A stretch of 64,000 nucleotides of DNA from Frigoribacterium endophyticum (GTDB lineage: Bacteria > Actinomycetota > Actinomycetes > Actinomycetales > Microbacteriaceae): the NCBI RefSeq assembly GCF_011759585.1, contig NZ_JAAOYV010000001.1:558001-622000 (forward strand). Direction: 5' to 3'. The notes beneath the pieces were generated by a model. It saw nothing but the letters and a program-made list of their open reading frames with translations, did no database searches and had not been told where the DNA came from. The first letter of the stretch is position 1; every line of letters starts with the position of its first letter. Positions 36,918-45,312 of this stretch are shown piece after piece. The position numbers and the translations under genes were made by a program.

Positions 36918-38042
36918 ATGAGCGCTCCGGACAAGGACTACCGACTGCCTGACGGCGGCCCCAGCATCGTCTCCCTCCCCAAGGTGTCGTTGCACGACCA
37001 CCTCGACGGCGGGCTCCGCCCCTCGACGATCATCGAGCTGGCCGACGAGATCGGCTACGACCTCCCGGTCGGGGGCGACGCGGAGGCCCTCGAGCGCTGG
37101 TTCGTCGAGAGCGCCGACTCCGGCAACCTGCCCGACTACCTCGCGACCTTCGACGTCACCACGGCGGTCATGCAGACCGAGGCGGGCCTGAACCGCGTGG
37201 CCCGTGAGTTCGTCCTCGACCTCGCGGCGGACGGCGTCGTGCACGGCGAGGTCCGCTGGGCCCCCGAGCAGCACCTCACCGCCGGGCTGTCGCTCGACGC
37301 GACGGTCGAGGCCGTCCAGGCGGGCATCGACCAGGCCGTGGAGGAGCTCTCCGGCCAGGGCCACGACATCTCCGTCGGTCAGCTGATCACGGCCATGCGC
37401 CACGCCGACCGTGGGCTCGAGATCGCCCAGCTCGCGGTGCGCCACCGCGAGAACGGCGTCGTCGGCTTCGACATCGCCGGTGCCGAGGCGGGCTTCCCCG
37501 CCAGCGCCCACCGCCCCGCCTTCGACCTCCTCGCCCGGGAGTTCTTCCCCGTCACCGTGCACGCCGGCGAGGCGGACGGCCTCGACAGCATCCGCAGCGC
37601 CCTGCTCGACGGTCGGGCCCTGCGCCTCGGCCACGGCGTCCGCCTCGCGGAGGACATCCGCGTCGTCGAGGCGCGCGGCGGTCAGACCACGGTCGAGCTC
37701 GGCCCGATCGCGTCGTGGGTCCGTGACCGTGAGATCGCCCTCGAGCTCTCCCCGCAGTCGAACCTCCAGACCGGTGCGATCGCAGCCTGGGGCACCGACC
37801 TCGACGACCACCCCTTCGACCTGCTCTACCAGCTCGGCTACCGGGTCACGGTCAACACCGACAACCGCCTGATGAGCGACACGAGCCTCAGCAAGGAGCT
37901 CGCGCTGCTGGCCCAGGCCTTCGACTACGGCCTCGACGACCTGCTCGCGTTCCAGCTCAACGCCGCCGCGTCGAGCTTCCTCCCGCTGGAGGACCGCGAC
38001 GAGCTCGCCGACCGCATCACGGCGGGGTTCGAGGCGGTCTGA
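36918..38042 (+). CDS. add: Adenosine deaminase
   Basis: Zinc hydrolase converting (deoxy)adenosine to (deoxy)inosine. The 374-residue product has the metal motif HDHLDGG near residue 24, EVRWAPEQHL, the catalytic HAGEADG with His and Glu, RLGHGVRL, ELSPQSNLQTGA and the metal Asp in NTDNRLMS. All expected catalytic residues are seen. Its product would be split by the purine nucleoside phosphorylase encoded at 40.6 kb. The start is fixed by the leaderless box. The stop is 1 base before the IIA gene's GTG. Confidence 0.95.
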   Translation: MSAPDKDYRLPDGGPSIVSLPKVSLHDHLDGGLRPSTIIELADEIGYDLPVGGDAEALERWFVESADSGNLPDYLATFDVTTAVMQTEAGLNRVAREFVLDLAADGVVHGEVRWAPEQHLTAGLSLDATVEAVQAGIDQAVEELSGQGHDISVGQLITAMRHADRGLEIAQLAVRHRENGVVGFDIAGAEAGFPASAHRPAFDLLAREFFPVTVHAGEADGLDSIRSALLDGRALRLGHGVRLAEDIRVVEARGGQTTVELGPIASWVRDREIALELSPQSNLQTGAIAAWGTDLDDHPFDLLYQLGYRVTVNTDNRLMSDTSLSKELALLAQAFDYGLDDLLAFQLNAAASSFLPLEDRDELADRITAGFEAV

Positions 38043-38043
38043 C

Positions 38044-38532
38044 GTGACGCTGCCCCCGGTGCCCGACTCCGCCGTCGTCATCGCCGCGCCCGTCACCGAC
38101 TGGCGTGCGGCGGTGCACGCGGCGGCCGACGCCCTGGTCGCCTCCGGGTCGGCGCTGCCCGGCTACGGCGACGAGATGGTGCGGATGATCGACGAGCACG
38201 GTCCGTACGTCGTCATCGCGCCGGGCCTCGCGCTCGCCCACGCCCGGCCCGACGACCTCGTGCTGCGTGACGGCCTCGCCGTGGTCACCCTCGCGGCTCC
38301 CGTGGCCTTCGGGCACCCGCACAACGACCCGGTGAGCGTCGTGCTCGGCCTCGCCGTGGGGTCGGTGGGCGGTCACCTCGAGTCGATCGCCGACATCGCG
38401 AACGTCTTCAACGACGCGTCGGTCATCCCCGCCCTCGCCGGCGCGGCCTCCGCCGACGAGGTCCGGCAGCTGCTCGGCGCCCCCGCCTCGGCCGACGGCG
38501 GCCGCTCGACGCCCGAGGAGGGCTCCCCGTGA
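38044..38532 (+). CDS. PTS IIA protein, fructose/ascorbate (PtsN/UlaC) type, orphan
   Basis: A 162-residue phosphotransferase domain. The phospho-acceptor His is at about residue 66 in GLALAHARPDD, matching the PTS_EIIA_2 family. The following VAFGHPHNDPVSVVLGLAV is also typical. It is a single domain with a short polar tail. It is coupled to add upstream, and its stop overlaps the IIB start. No IIC permease exists nearby, so it cannot form a normal sugar PTS from this locus alone. A regulatory role in nucleoside salvage is inference. Confidence 0.88.
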   Translation: MTLPPVPDSAVVIAAPVTDWRAAVHAAADALVASGSALPGYGDEMVRMIDEHGPYVVIAPGLALAHARPDDLVLRDGLAVVTLAAPVAFGHPHNDPVSVVLGLAVGSVGGHLESIADIANVFNDASVIPALAGAASADEVRQLLGAPASADGGRSTPEEGSP

Positions 38533-38801
38533 AGATCGTGACCATCTGCGGCGTCGGCATCGGCAGCAGCGGCATCCTCAAGGTCAACGCCGAGCGCGTC
38601 CTGGCCAAGCTCGACATCGAGGCGGACGTCGTCGCGGCCGACATCGGCTCCCTGGCCGGCGTCGCGGACGACGCCCAGGTGATCCTCACCTCCGCCGAGT
38701 TCGTCGAGGCCATCGGCCAGACCTTCGCCGACGTCATCGTCATCCAGAACCACTTCGACCAGCAGGAGCTCACCGAGAAGCTGCAGCGGTCGCTCGGCTG
38801 A
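38529..38801 (+). CDS. PTS IIB protein, ascorbate/lactose-like (UlaB) type, orphan
   Basis: A 90-residue IIB domain with phospho-Cys7 in the P-loop-like motif TICGVGIGSSGIL, as in ascorbate/galactitol IIB proteins. It would accept phosphate from the IIA encoded just upstream. The GTG start overlaps the IIA stop. It is the last gene of the island on this strand and is followed by a strong terminator. No IIC gene is present in the window, so the phosphate acceptor after Cys7 is unknown. Confidence 0.88.
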   Translation: MKIVTICGVGIGSSGILKVNAERVLAKLDIEADVVAADIGSLAGVADDAQVILTSAEFVEAIGQTFADVIVIQNHFDQQELTEKLQRSLG

Positions 38802-38829
38802 CGGGGCCGGTCCGGGCACGGACGCACGG

Positions 38830-38864
38830 ACGGAGGCCGCCCCCCTCAGGGGAGCGGCCTCCGT
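38830..38864. terminator. Terminator between PTS IIB and phosphosugar mutase genes
   Basis: 11-bp arms ACGGAGGCCGC / GCGGCCTCCGT enclose a CCCC-CTCA-GGGG inner stem. It lies between convergent stops at 38801 and 38882 and can act in both directions. Confidence 0.75.
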
Positions 38865-38881
38865 GCTCGTCTCGTGGTGGA

Positions 38882-40558
38882 CTAGGCGAGCAACGCGCGC
38901 ATGCCCGCGTCGAGGTCGGCCACGGCCGCCTCGGCGGCGGCCCGGCGAGCCGGGGCCTCCCCGTCGGTGCTCGACGCGTCGATGTAGACCTTGAGCTTCG
39001 GCTCCGTCCCGCTCGGGCGCACGATGACCCTCGAGCCGTCGGTGAACCAGAAGCGGAGCACGTCGCCGGCGGGGAACTCCCCGAAGCCGTCGATGAAGTC
39101 GTCGACGTGGTCGACCCGTCGCGTGCCGACCTGGCGGGGCGGCGACTGGCGGAGTCGCGTGGTCAGCTCCTTGATGCGCTCCAGGTCGTCGACGCGCAGC
39201 GAGATCTGCGACGAGGCGAAGGCGCCGAACTCCGCGTCGAAGTCGCGCAGGTGCTCGGCGATGCTCGAGCCCCGGCCGTGCAGCTCGGTGGCGAGGGCCA
39301 GGATCTCGACGGCGGCGGAGATGCCGTCCTTGTCACGGACCTTGGCCGGGTCGACCAGGTAGCCGAGCGCCTCCTCGTAGCCGTAGAGCAGGCCGCCCAC
39401 GCGGGAGACCCACTTGAAGCCGGTCAGGGTGTCGCGGTAGTCGAGGTCGTAGCGGCGGGCGACCTCGCGGAGGGCCGGCGACGAGACGATGCTCGCGGCG
39501 AGGGTGCCGTCGACGTCGTCCCGGCGGGCTCGCTCGGCGGCACGCCAGCCCAGCAGCGCCCCGACCTCGTTGCCGGTCAGGCGCCGCCACCCGTCGGGCC
39601 CCGGCACGGCGACAGCGAGGCGGTCGGCGTCGGGGTCGTTGGCGATGACCAGGTCGGCGGAGACGCGGTCGGCGGTGGCGAAGGCCAGGTCGAGCGCACC
39701 GGGCTCTTCCGGGTTCGGGAAGGCGACCGTGGGGAAGGCGGGGTCGGGCGCCGACTGCTCGGCGACGGGCACGGGCTCGGTGAAGCCCGCCGTCGCGAAG
39801 ACGCGACGCGCGACCTCCCACCCGACGCCGTGCATCGCCGTGTAGACGACGCGAGGCTGCGACCCCGACGCGGCGGTGCCGGCGAGGGCCGCGGTGCGGG
39901 CCACGTACTCGCCGACGAGGTCGTCGCCGGCCTGTCGGTGGTCGTCGGAGCGGGGGATCTCCGACACCGGGCGACGCGCCGCCTCCTCGATCAGAGCCGC
40001 GATCTCCGCGTCGACCGGCGACACGATCTGCGACCCGGCGTCGAGACCGCCCAGGTAGACCTTGTAGCCGTTGTCGGCGGCGGGGTTGTGGCTCGCGGTC
40101 ACCATGACGCCGGCGCTGACGTCGAGGTGCCGCACGGCGAAGGCGAGCACGGGGGTGGGGAGCGCCCGGGGCAGCAGCGTGGCGGAGACGCCCGCCGCGG
40201 CCATGATCTCCGCCGTGTCGCGGGCGAAGACGTCGCTGTTGGTCCGGCCGTCGTAGCCGATCACGATCGACGGCGAGGCCTCACGGCCCACCAGGAACGC
40301 TGCGAAGCCCGCCGCCGCCTGGGCCACGAGCACGCGGTTCATGCGGTTCGGGCCGGCCCCGAGGGCGCCGCGGAGGCCCGCCGTGCCGAACTGCAGGCGG
40401 CCGTCGAAACGGTCGCGCAGCTCGGCGGCCGCCCCGTCGTCGCCCGACCGCACCGCCGTCAGCAGCGCGGCGAGCTCGGCCCGGGTGACCTCGTCAGGGT
40501 CCTGGTCGAGCCAGGCCTGCGCGTCGGCGAGGAGCCCGGCGGTCGCGTCGCCGCTCAC
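38882..40558 (-). CDS. Phosphoglucomutase/phosphopentomutase (PGM2-like alpha-D-phosphohexomutase)
   Basis: Interconverts sugar 1- and 6(5)-phosphates. The 558-residue product has the phosphoserine loop VMVTASHNPAADNGYKVYLGG (Ser near 156), FGTAGLRGALGAGPNRMN, the metal-binding DPDADRL and the sugar-binding GFKWVSRVGG. The length and FGTAGLRG pattern fit the PGM2/PgcA subgroup, several of which are phosphopentomutases. The GTG start overlaps the purine nucleoside phosphorylase stop by 4 bases, so ribose-1-phosphate from that enzyme is the likely substrate (inference). Confidence 0.9.
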   Translation of the reverse strand: MSGDATAGLLADAQAWLDQDPDEVTRAELAALLTAVRSGDDGAAAELRDRFDGRLQFGTAGLRGALGAGPNRMNRVLVAQAAAGFAAFLVGREASPSIVIGYDGRTNSDVFARDTAEIMAAAGVSATLLPRALPTPVLAFAVRHLDVSAGVMVTASHNPAADNGYKVYLGGLDAGSQIVSPVDAEIAALIEEAARRPVSEIPRSDDHRQAGDDLVGEYVARTAALAGTAASGSQPRVVYTAMHGVGWEVARRVFATAGFTEPVPVAEQSAPDPAFPTVAFPNPEEPGALDLAFATADRVSADLVIANDPDADRLAVAVPGPDGWRRLTGNEVGALLGWRAAERARRDDVDGTLAASIVSSPALREVARRYDLDYRDTLTGFKWVSRVGGLLYGYEEALGYLVDPAKVRDKDGISAAVEILALATELHGRGSSIAEHLRDFDAEFGAFASSQISLRVDDLERIKELTTRLRQSPPRQVGTRRVDHVDDFIDGFGEFPAGDVLRFWFTDGSRVIVRPSGTEPKLKVYIDASSTDGEAPARRAAAEAAVADLDAGMRALLA

Positions 40559-41388
40559 AGGGCCGCCACGATGCGCGAGAGGAGGTCGCTGATGGCGGCC
40601 TCGGCGTCGCGGCCCGCCTGCAGCACCTCCTGGTGCGACAGCGGCTCCTTCTGGATGCCCGCGGCGAGGTTGGTGATCAGCGACATGCCGAGGATCTCCA
40701 TGCCGGCCTGGCGGGCGGCGATGGCCTCGAGGGCCGTCGACATCCCGACGATGTGGCCGCCCATGGCCTTGGCCATCTGCACCTCGGCGGGCGTCTCGTA
40801 GTGCGGCCCGCGGAACTGCGTGTAGACGCCCTCGTCGAGCGAGGGGTCGATCCCCCTGGCGAGCTCGCGGAGCCGCGCCGAGTAGAGGTCGGTCAGGTCG
40901 ATGAAGGTCGCGCCCTCGAGGGGGGAGTCGGCGGTCAGGTTGATGTGGTCGCTGATCAGCACGGGGCTGCCGGGCTTCCAGGTCTCCTTGATGCCGCCCG
41001 CGCCGTTGGTGAGGATCATCGTGGTCGCGCCGGCGGCGGCCGCGGTGCGGACGCTGTGGACGACGCGGCGGACGCCGTGGCCCTCGTAGTAGTGCGTGCG
41101 GGCGCCGATGACGAGGGCGTGCTTGCCGCTCGGCAGCAGGATGCTGCGGATCGAGCCGGTGTGGCCGACCACCGCGGAGGCGCTGAAGCCGGTGATCTCG
41201 GTGGCGGGCACCTCGGCGACGGTCTCGCCGATCAGGTCGGCCGCCGCGGCCCAGCCGCTGCCGAGCGTGAGGGCGATGTCGTGGCGCTCGACGCCGGTGG
41301 CCCGGGCGATGTCGGCAGCGGCGGTGCGGGCGACCTCGAACGGGTCGGCAGCGGGGTCGTCGAGGGGGTGCGTGGGTGTCTCGGACAT
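40555..41388 (-). CDS. punA: Purine nucleoside phosphorylase
   Basis: Phosphorolytic cleavage of inosine/guanosine to base plus ribose-1-phosphate. The 277-residue product fits the trimeric PNP class. Motifs are LTLGSGWA (phosphate loop), GHTGSIRSILL, RTHYYEGH, LTNGAGGIKETWKPG, YTQFRGPHYETPAEVQM and the purine-site GMSTALEAIAARQAG with LITNLAAGI. The start at 41388 is chosen over GTG 41397 because the GTG lies inside the leaderless -10 box TAGAGT. Confidence 0.95.
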   Translation of the reverse strand: MSETPTHPLDDPAADPFEVARTAAADIARATGVERHDIALTLGSGWAAAADLIGETVAEVPATEITGFSASAVVGHTGSIRSILLPSGKHALVIGARTHYYEGHGVRRVVHSVRTAAAAGATTMILTNGAGGIKETWKPGSPVLISDHINLTADSPLEGATFIDLTDLYSARLRELARGIDPSLDEGVYTQFRGPHYETPAEVQMAKAMGGHIVGMSTALEAIAARQAGMEILGMSLITNLAAGIQKEPLSHQEVLQAGRDAEAAISDLLSRIVAAL

Positions 41389-41395
41389 GCGCTCC

Positions 41396-41401
41396 ACTCT
41401 A
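41396..41401 (-). promoter_or_regulatory. -10 box for leaderless punA
   Basis: TAGAGT on the minus strand ends 7 bases before the ATG at 41388. It drives punA and the coupled mutase gene. It lies 39 bases after the carboxylase gene stop. Confidence 0.55.
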
Positions 41402-41439
41402 GGGTCTGCTCCCCGGGCCGGGGGGCGCCTCCGCGGGCG

Positions 41440-43194
41440 TCAGTCGATGCTGAGCAGCACGTGGCCCGACGACACCGTCTGGCCGACCGCGGCCGAGATG
41501 CCCGAGACGACGCCGTCGCGGTGGGCCGCGACCGGCTGCTCCATCTTCATGGCCTCGAGCACGAGCACGAGGTCGCCCTTGACGACCGACTGGCCCTCCT
41601 CGACGGCGAGCTTGACGACGGTGGCCTGCATCGGCGAGGTCACCTGCGAGCCCGTCGCGGTGACGACGGTCGACCCGCCGGAGCGCCGGCGGGGAGCGGC
41701 GGCGGGAGGCGCGGTGCGGGCGCCCAGACCGGCCGGCAGCGAGACCTCGACGCGCTTGCCGCCGACCTCGACCACGACGGTGGTGCGCTCGTCGAGCGCG
41801 CGCGGCGCCTCGGCCTCGCCGCTCCAGGCGGGGATGTCGTTCTCGAACTCGGTCTCGATCCAGCGGGTGTAGATCGAGAACGGCGCCCCGTCGGCCGGGG
41901 CGAAGGCGGGGTCGCGCACGATGGCGCGGTGGAACGGCAGGACGGTGGGGAGGCCGGCGACCGTGAACTCGTCGAGGGCGCGGCGCGACCGCTCGAGGGC
42001 CTCCTCGCGGGTGGCTCCGGTGACGATCAGCTTGGCCAGCAGGGAGTCGAACGACCCGCTGATCTCGTCACCCGCCTGGACGCCGCTGTCGACGCGGACG
42101 CCGGGCCCGGTCGGGGCGGAGAACACGTGGACGGGGCCCGGAGCCGGCATGAAGCCCCGCCCGGCGTCCTCGCCGTTGATGCGGAACTCGAACGAGTGCC
42201 CGCGGGCCACCGGGTCGCCGTACTCGAGCACGCCGCCCTCGGCGAGGCGGAACTGCTCGCGCACGAGGTCGATGCCGGTGACCTCCTCCGAGACCGGGTG
42301 CTCGACCTGGAGGCGCGTGTTGACCTCGAGGAAGGAGACGGTGCCGTCCTTCCCGACGAGGAACTCGCAGGTGCCGGCCCCGACGTACCCGACCTCGCGG
42401 AGGATGGCCTTCGACGCGCTGTAGAGGGCCTCCACCTGGGCCTCCGTCAGGAACGGCGCGGGCGCCTCCTCGACGAGCTTCTGGTGACGGCGCTGCAGCG
42501 AGCAGTCGCGCGTCGAGACGACGACGACGTTGCCGTGCTGGTCGGCGAGACACTGGGTCTCGACGTGCCGGGGCTGGTCGAGGTACTTCTCGACGAAGCA
42601 CTCGCCGCGGCCGAAGGCGGCGACGGCCTCGCGGGTCGCCGACTCGAAGAGCTCGGGGACCTCCTCGCGGGTGCGGGCGACCTTGAGGCCGCGGCCGCCG
42701 CCGCCGAACGCCGCCTTGATGGCGACGGGGAGGCCGTGCTGGTCGACGAACTCGAGCACCTCGTCGGCCCCGGAGACCGGGTTGAGCGTGCCGGGGGCGA
42801 GCGGGGCGCCGACGCGCTCGGCGATGTGGCGGGCGCTGACCTTGTCGCCGAGCTGCTCGATGGCCGCGGGCGAAGGCCCGATCCAGACGAGCCCGGCGGC
42901 CGTGACGGCGCGCGCGAAGTCGGCGTTCTCGGCGAGGAACCCGTAGCCCGGGTGCACCGCGTCCGCCCCCGAGCGGCGGGCGACGGAGAGGATCTTGTCG
43001 ATGACGAGGTACGTCTCGGCGCTCGTCGTGCCCTCGAGCGCGTAGGCCTCGTCGGCGAGGCGGGCGTGCTGGGCGTCGCGGTCCTGGTCGGCGTAGACGG
43101 CGACGGAGCCGATGCCGCTGTCGCGGGCGGCCCGGATCACGCGGACGGCGATCTCTCCACGGTTGGCGATGAGGACCTTGCTGATACGAGGCAT
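41440..43194 (-). CDS. accA3: Acyl-CoA carboxylase alpha subunit: biotin carboxylase plus biotin carrier domain
   Basis: ATP-dependent carboxylation of biotin for acetyl-/propionyl-CoA carboxylase (malonyl- and methylmalonyl-CoA for lipids). The 584-residue product begins with the biotin carboxylase fold ([40 protein letters not shown] as ATP grasp, [15 protein letters not shown]). It ends with a BCCP domain whose biotinyl-Lys is near residue 550 in EAMKMEQP. The beta and epsilon chains and the biotin ligase are encoded at 48.7-51.4 kb. The ATG at 43194 has GAGGA upstream. It may also transfer to several beta subunits. Confidence 0.95.
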   Translation of the reverse strand: MPRISKVLIANRGEIAVRVIRAARDSGIGSVAVYADQDRDAQHARLADEAYALEGTTSAETYLVIDKILSVARRSGADAVHPGYGFLAENADFARAVTAAGLVWIGPSPAAIEQLGDKVSARHIAERVGAPLAPGTLNPVSGADEVLEFVDQHGLPVAIKAAFGGGGRGLKVARTREEVPELFESATREAVAAFGRGECFVEKYLDQPRHVETQCLADQHGNVVVVSTRDCSLQRRHQKLVEEAPAPFLTEAQVEALYSASKAILREVGYVGAGTCEFLVGKDGTVSFLEVNTRLQVEHPVSEEVTGIDLVREQFRLAEGGVLEYGDPVARGHSFEFRINGEDAGRGFMPAPGPVHVFSAPTGPGVRVDSGVQAGDEISGSFDSLLAKLIVTGATREEALERSRRALDEFTVAGLPTVLPFHRAIVRDPAFAPADGAPFSIYTRWIETEFENDIPAWSGEAEAPRALDERTTVVVEVGGKRVEVSLPAGLGARTAPPAAAPRRRSGGSTVVTATGSQVTSPMQATVVKLAVEEGQSVVKGDLVLVLEAMKMEQPVAAHRDGVVSGISAAVGQTVSSGHVLLSID

Positions 43195-43202
43195 AGTTCC
43201 TC

Positions 43203-43208
43203 ACCCTA
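43203..43208 (-). promoter_or_regulatory. Probable -10 box of accA3
   Basis: TAGGGT on the minus strand ends 8 bases before the ATG. It sits in an AT-richer 79-bp gap with a TTTTCTTT run at 43224-43231. The transcription start would fall at or a base or two before the ATG. Confidence 0.45.
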
Positions 43209-43273
43209 TTGCGCGGTCGACCCTTTTCTTTGGCTGACGTGCACAAGAACACGCGGGAGGCGCGTGATGCTTC

Positions 43274-43963
43274 CTACGAGGACGCCCCGGTCGGAGAGGT
43301 CCAGAGCTCCTGCCAGCCGACGCCGAAGCCGCGCACGAGCGAGCGGAGCACCGGCACGGAGAGCCCCACGACGGCGCTCGGGGTGCCCTCGATGTGGCCG
43401 ATGAAGGCGGAGGCCCGGCCGTCGATGGTGAAGGCGCCGGCCACCTCGAGGGGCTCCCCGGTGGCCACGTAGGCGTCGAGCTCGGCCGGGTCGAGGTCGT
43501 CGGCGAAGGTGAGGTCGGCGGAGGCGACGGCGCCCGCGCCCCCCGACGGGTGCTCCTCCGTGGCCCGCGGCGCGCCTCCCCGGTGGTCGATCAGCCAGTG
43601 GCCCGACCAGAGCGTGCCGTGCCCCACCTCGGCCATGCGGCGCCAGCGGTCGAGCGCGAGCCGGGGCAGGTGCGGCTTGCCGTGCACCTCGCCGTCGAAC
43701 TCGAAGGCGCTGTCGCCGCCGAGCACGAGACCGTCGAGCGGGCGACCGTCGACGGTCACGTCGAGCACGGCCTCGGCCTTCGCCCGGGCCAGGAGCGACA
43801 CGGTCTCGGAGGCCGTCAGGCGACGCCCCGCCTCCTCCTCGGCCCGTGCCACCGCGGCGTCCTCGTCGACGCCGGGGCTGATCAGGACGGGCTCGACGCC
43901 CGCGGCCCGGAGGAGGGCGAGGCGGGCGGGGGAGGTGCTGGCCAGGTAGAGCGCGACGGTCAT
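43274..43963 (-). CDS. maf: Maf family nucleotide pyrophosphatase
   Basis: Hydrolyses non-canonical or regulatory nucleoside triphosphates to monophosphates (house-cleaning; YhdE/YceF type). The 229-residue product has the N-terminal substrate motif LASTSPARLALLRAAGV, ARAKAEAV, LGGDSAFEF (catalytic Asp), GKP and the closing LVRGFGVGWQELW. There is an extra ~20-residue polar stretch around RGGAPRATEEHPSGGAGA. In actinobacteria maf is often near carboxylase genes, as here. Its promoter must lie in the 26-bp gap shared with the divergent methyltransferase gene. Confidence 0.93.
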   Translation of the reverse strand: MTVALYLASTSPARLALLRAAGVEPVLISPGVDEDAAVARAEEEAGRRLTASETVSLLARAKAEAVLDVTVDGRPLDGLVLGGDSAFEFDGEVHGKPHLPRLALDRWRRMAEVGHGTLWSGHWLIDHRGGAPRATEEHPSGGAGAVASADLTFADDLDPAELDAYVATGEPLEVAGAFTIDGRASAFIGHIEGTPSAVVGLSVPVLRSLVRGFGVGWQELWTSPTGASS

Positions 43964-43989
43964 GCCCGCCAGCCTGTCAGACTCGACGC

Positions 43990-45231
43990 ATGGGAGACAT
44001 GCTGGGCCGCGAGGTCGAACTGGACGTGACGGGCATCGCACACGGGGGCATCTCGGTGGCGCGCCTCGACGGGCGCGTGGTGTTCGTCAGCGACACCCTG
44101 CCGGGCGAGAAGGTGGTCGCCCGCGTCACCGACGACAAGAAGAAGTCGTTCTGGCGCGCCGACACCGTGTCGGTCGTGGAGGCCAGCGAGCACCGGCGCG
44201 CGCACGTGTGGTCCGCCGCCGCCCTCGAGGTCGACCCGGTCGACCGGGCCGGCGGCGCCGAGTTCGGCCACGTCGACCTCGCCCACCAGCGCGAGCTCAA
44301 GTCGCAGGTGCTGCGCGACGCGCTCGTGCGCACCGGCGGCCTGCCGGAGGCCGAGGCGACCGTCACGGTCGAGGCCCTGCCGGGCGACGACGAGCGCCGG
44401 GGCACGGGCTGGCGGACGCGCGTCCGGCTGCACCTCGACGCCGACGGTCGACCCGGCCAGTACGCGGCGCGCTCGCACCGCGTCGTGCCCGTCCGGGACC
44501 TGCCGCTCGCCACCGACGAGGTGGCCGCCGCCGCGCCCCTCGGCGAGGCCTTCGTCGGCGAGGAGCACGTCGACGTCCTCGCGCCGAGCGTCGGGGGAGC
44601 GCGCCTCGTCATCGGGCGCCAGGCGCCCAGCACCATCACCGAGACGGTCGGCGACCGCAGCTTCCGCCTCGACGATCGGGGCTTCTGGCAGGTGCACCGC
44701 CAAGCCGCGGCGACCCTGACGGCCGCCGTGCAGCAGATGGTCGACGTCGACCTCTTCGACCCGCGCGCCGACAACCTCGACCTCTACGGCGGCGTCGGCC
44801 TCCTGGCGGCCGCGCTCGGCGACGCCTTCGGCCCCTCCGTCCGCGTGACGAGCGTCGAGAGCGACGAGCGCGCGACCGAGCACGCCTCGGAGAACCTCGC
44901 GGAGTGGCTCGGGGCCTCGGCCGAGACGGGCCGTGTCGAGCGCTGGGTCCGCCAGCGCGCCGACCGCGCGACCGCCGCCGAGCGCGACCGCGCGCGGGCC
45001 GCGACCGTCGTGCTCGACCCGCCCCGCTCGGGCGCCGGCAAGGAGGTCGTCGCCGCCCTCGGCGAGCTGTCGCCCGCCCAGGTCGTCTACGTGGCCTGCG
45101 ACCCGGTCGCCCTCGCCCGCGACGTCGCGCTGTTCCGCGACGCGGGCTACGACGCCGTCCGTCTCCGGGCCTTCGACCTCTTCCCGAACACGCACCACGT
45201 CGAGACCGTCGTGCAGCTGCGTCGACGCTGA
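43990..45231 (+). CDS. RumA/TrmA-type class I RNA (uracil-5) methyltransferase with TRAM domain
   Basis: Predicted SAM-dependent rRNA or tRNA m5U methyltransferase, 413 residues. An N-terminal TRAM domain (residues ~5-62, GREVELDVTGIAHGGISVARLDGRVVFV) is followed by the central domain and a Rossmann methyltransferase core (NLDLYGGVGLLAAAL). The catalytic motifs are DPPRSGAGKEV and YVACDPVALARD, and the closing FDLFPNTHHVETVV has the general-base Glu. The four Fe-S cysteines of RlmD/RlmC are missing: RAGGAEFGH replaces the C-GGC-QH pattern. The gene is divergent from maf. Confidence 0.9.
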   Translation: MGDMLGREVELDVTGIAHGGISVARLDGRVVFVSDTLPGEKVVARVTDDKKKSFWRADTVSVVEASEHRRAHVWSAAALEVDPVDRAGGAEFGHVDLAHQRELKSQVLRDALVRTGGLPEAEATVTVEALPGDDERRGTGWRTRVRLHLDADGRPGQYAARSHRVVPVRDLPLATDEVAAAAPLGEAFVGEEHVDVLAPSVGGARLVIGRQAPSTITETVGDRSFRLDDRGFWQVHRQAAATLTAAVQQMVDVDLFDPRADNLDLYGGVGLLAAALGDAFGPSVRVTSVESDERATEHASENLAEWLGASAETGRVERWVRQRADRATAAERDRARAATVVLDPPRSGAGKEVVAALGELSPAQVVYVACDPVALARDVALFRDAGYDAVRLRAFDLFPNTHHVETVVQLRRR

Positions 45232-45250
45232 CGCGGCGGCCCCGGGCGGA

Positions 45251-45256
45251 TACGAT
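45251..45256 (+). promoter_or_regulatory. Probable -10 box of the response regulator operon
   Basis: TACGAT lies 57 bases before the GTG at 45313. The leader has a small CGGCC/GGCCG hairpin and GAAGGA before the start. Confidence 0.5.
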
Positions 45257-45312
45257 GGCGTCGTGCACGGCCGGGATCAGGGACCGGCCGCACGCCGACA
45301 GAAGGACCCACC

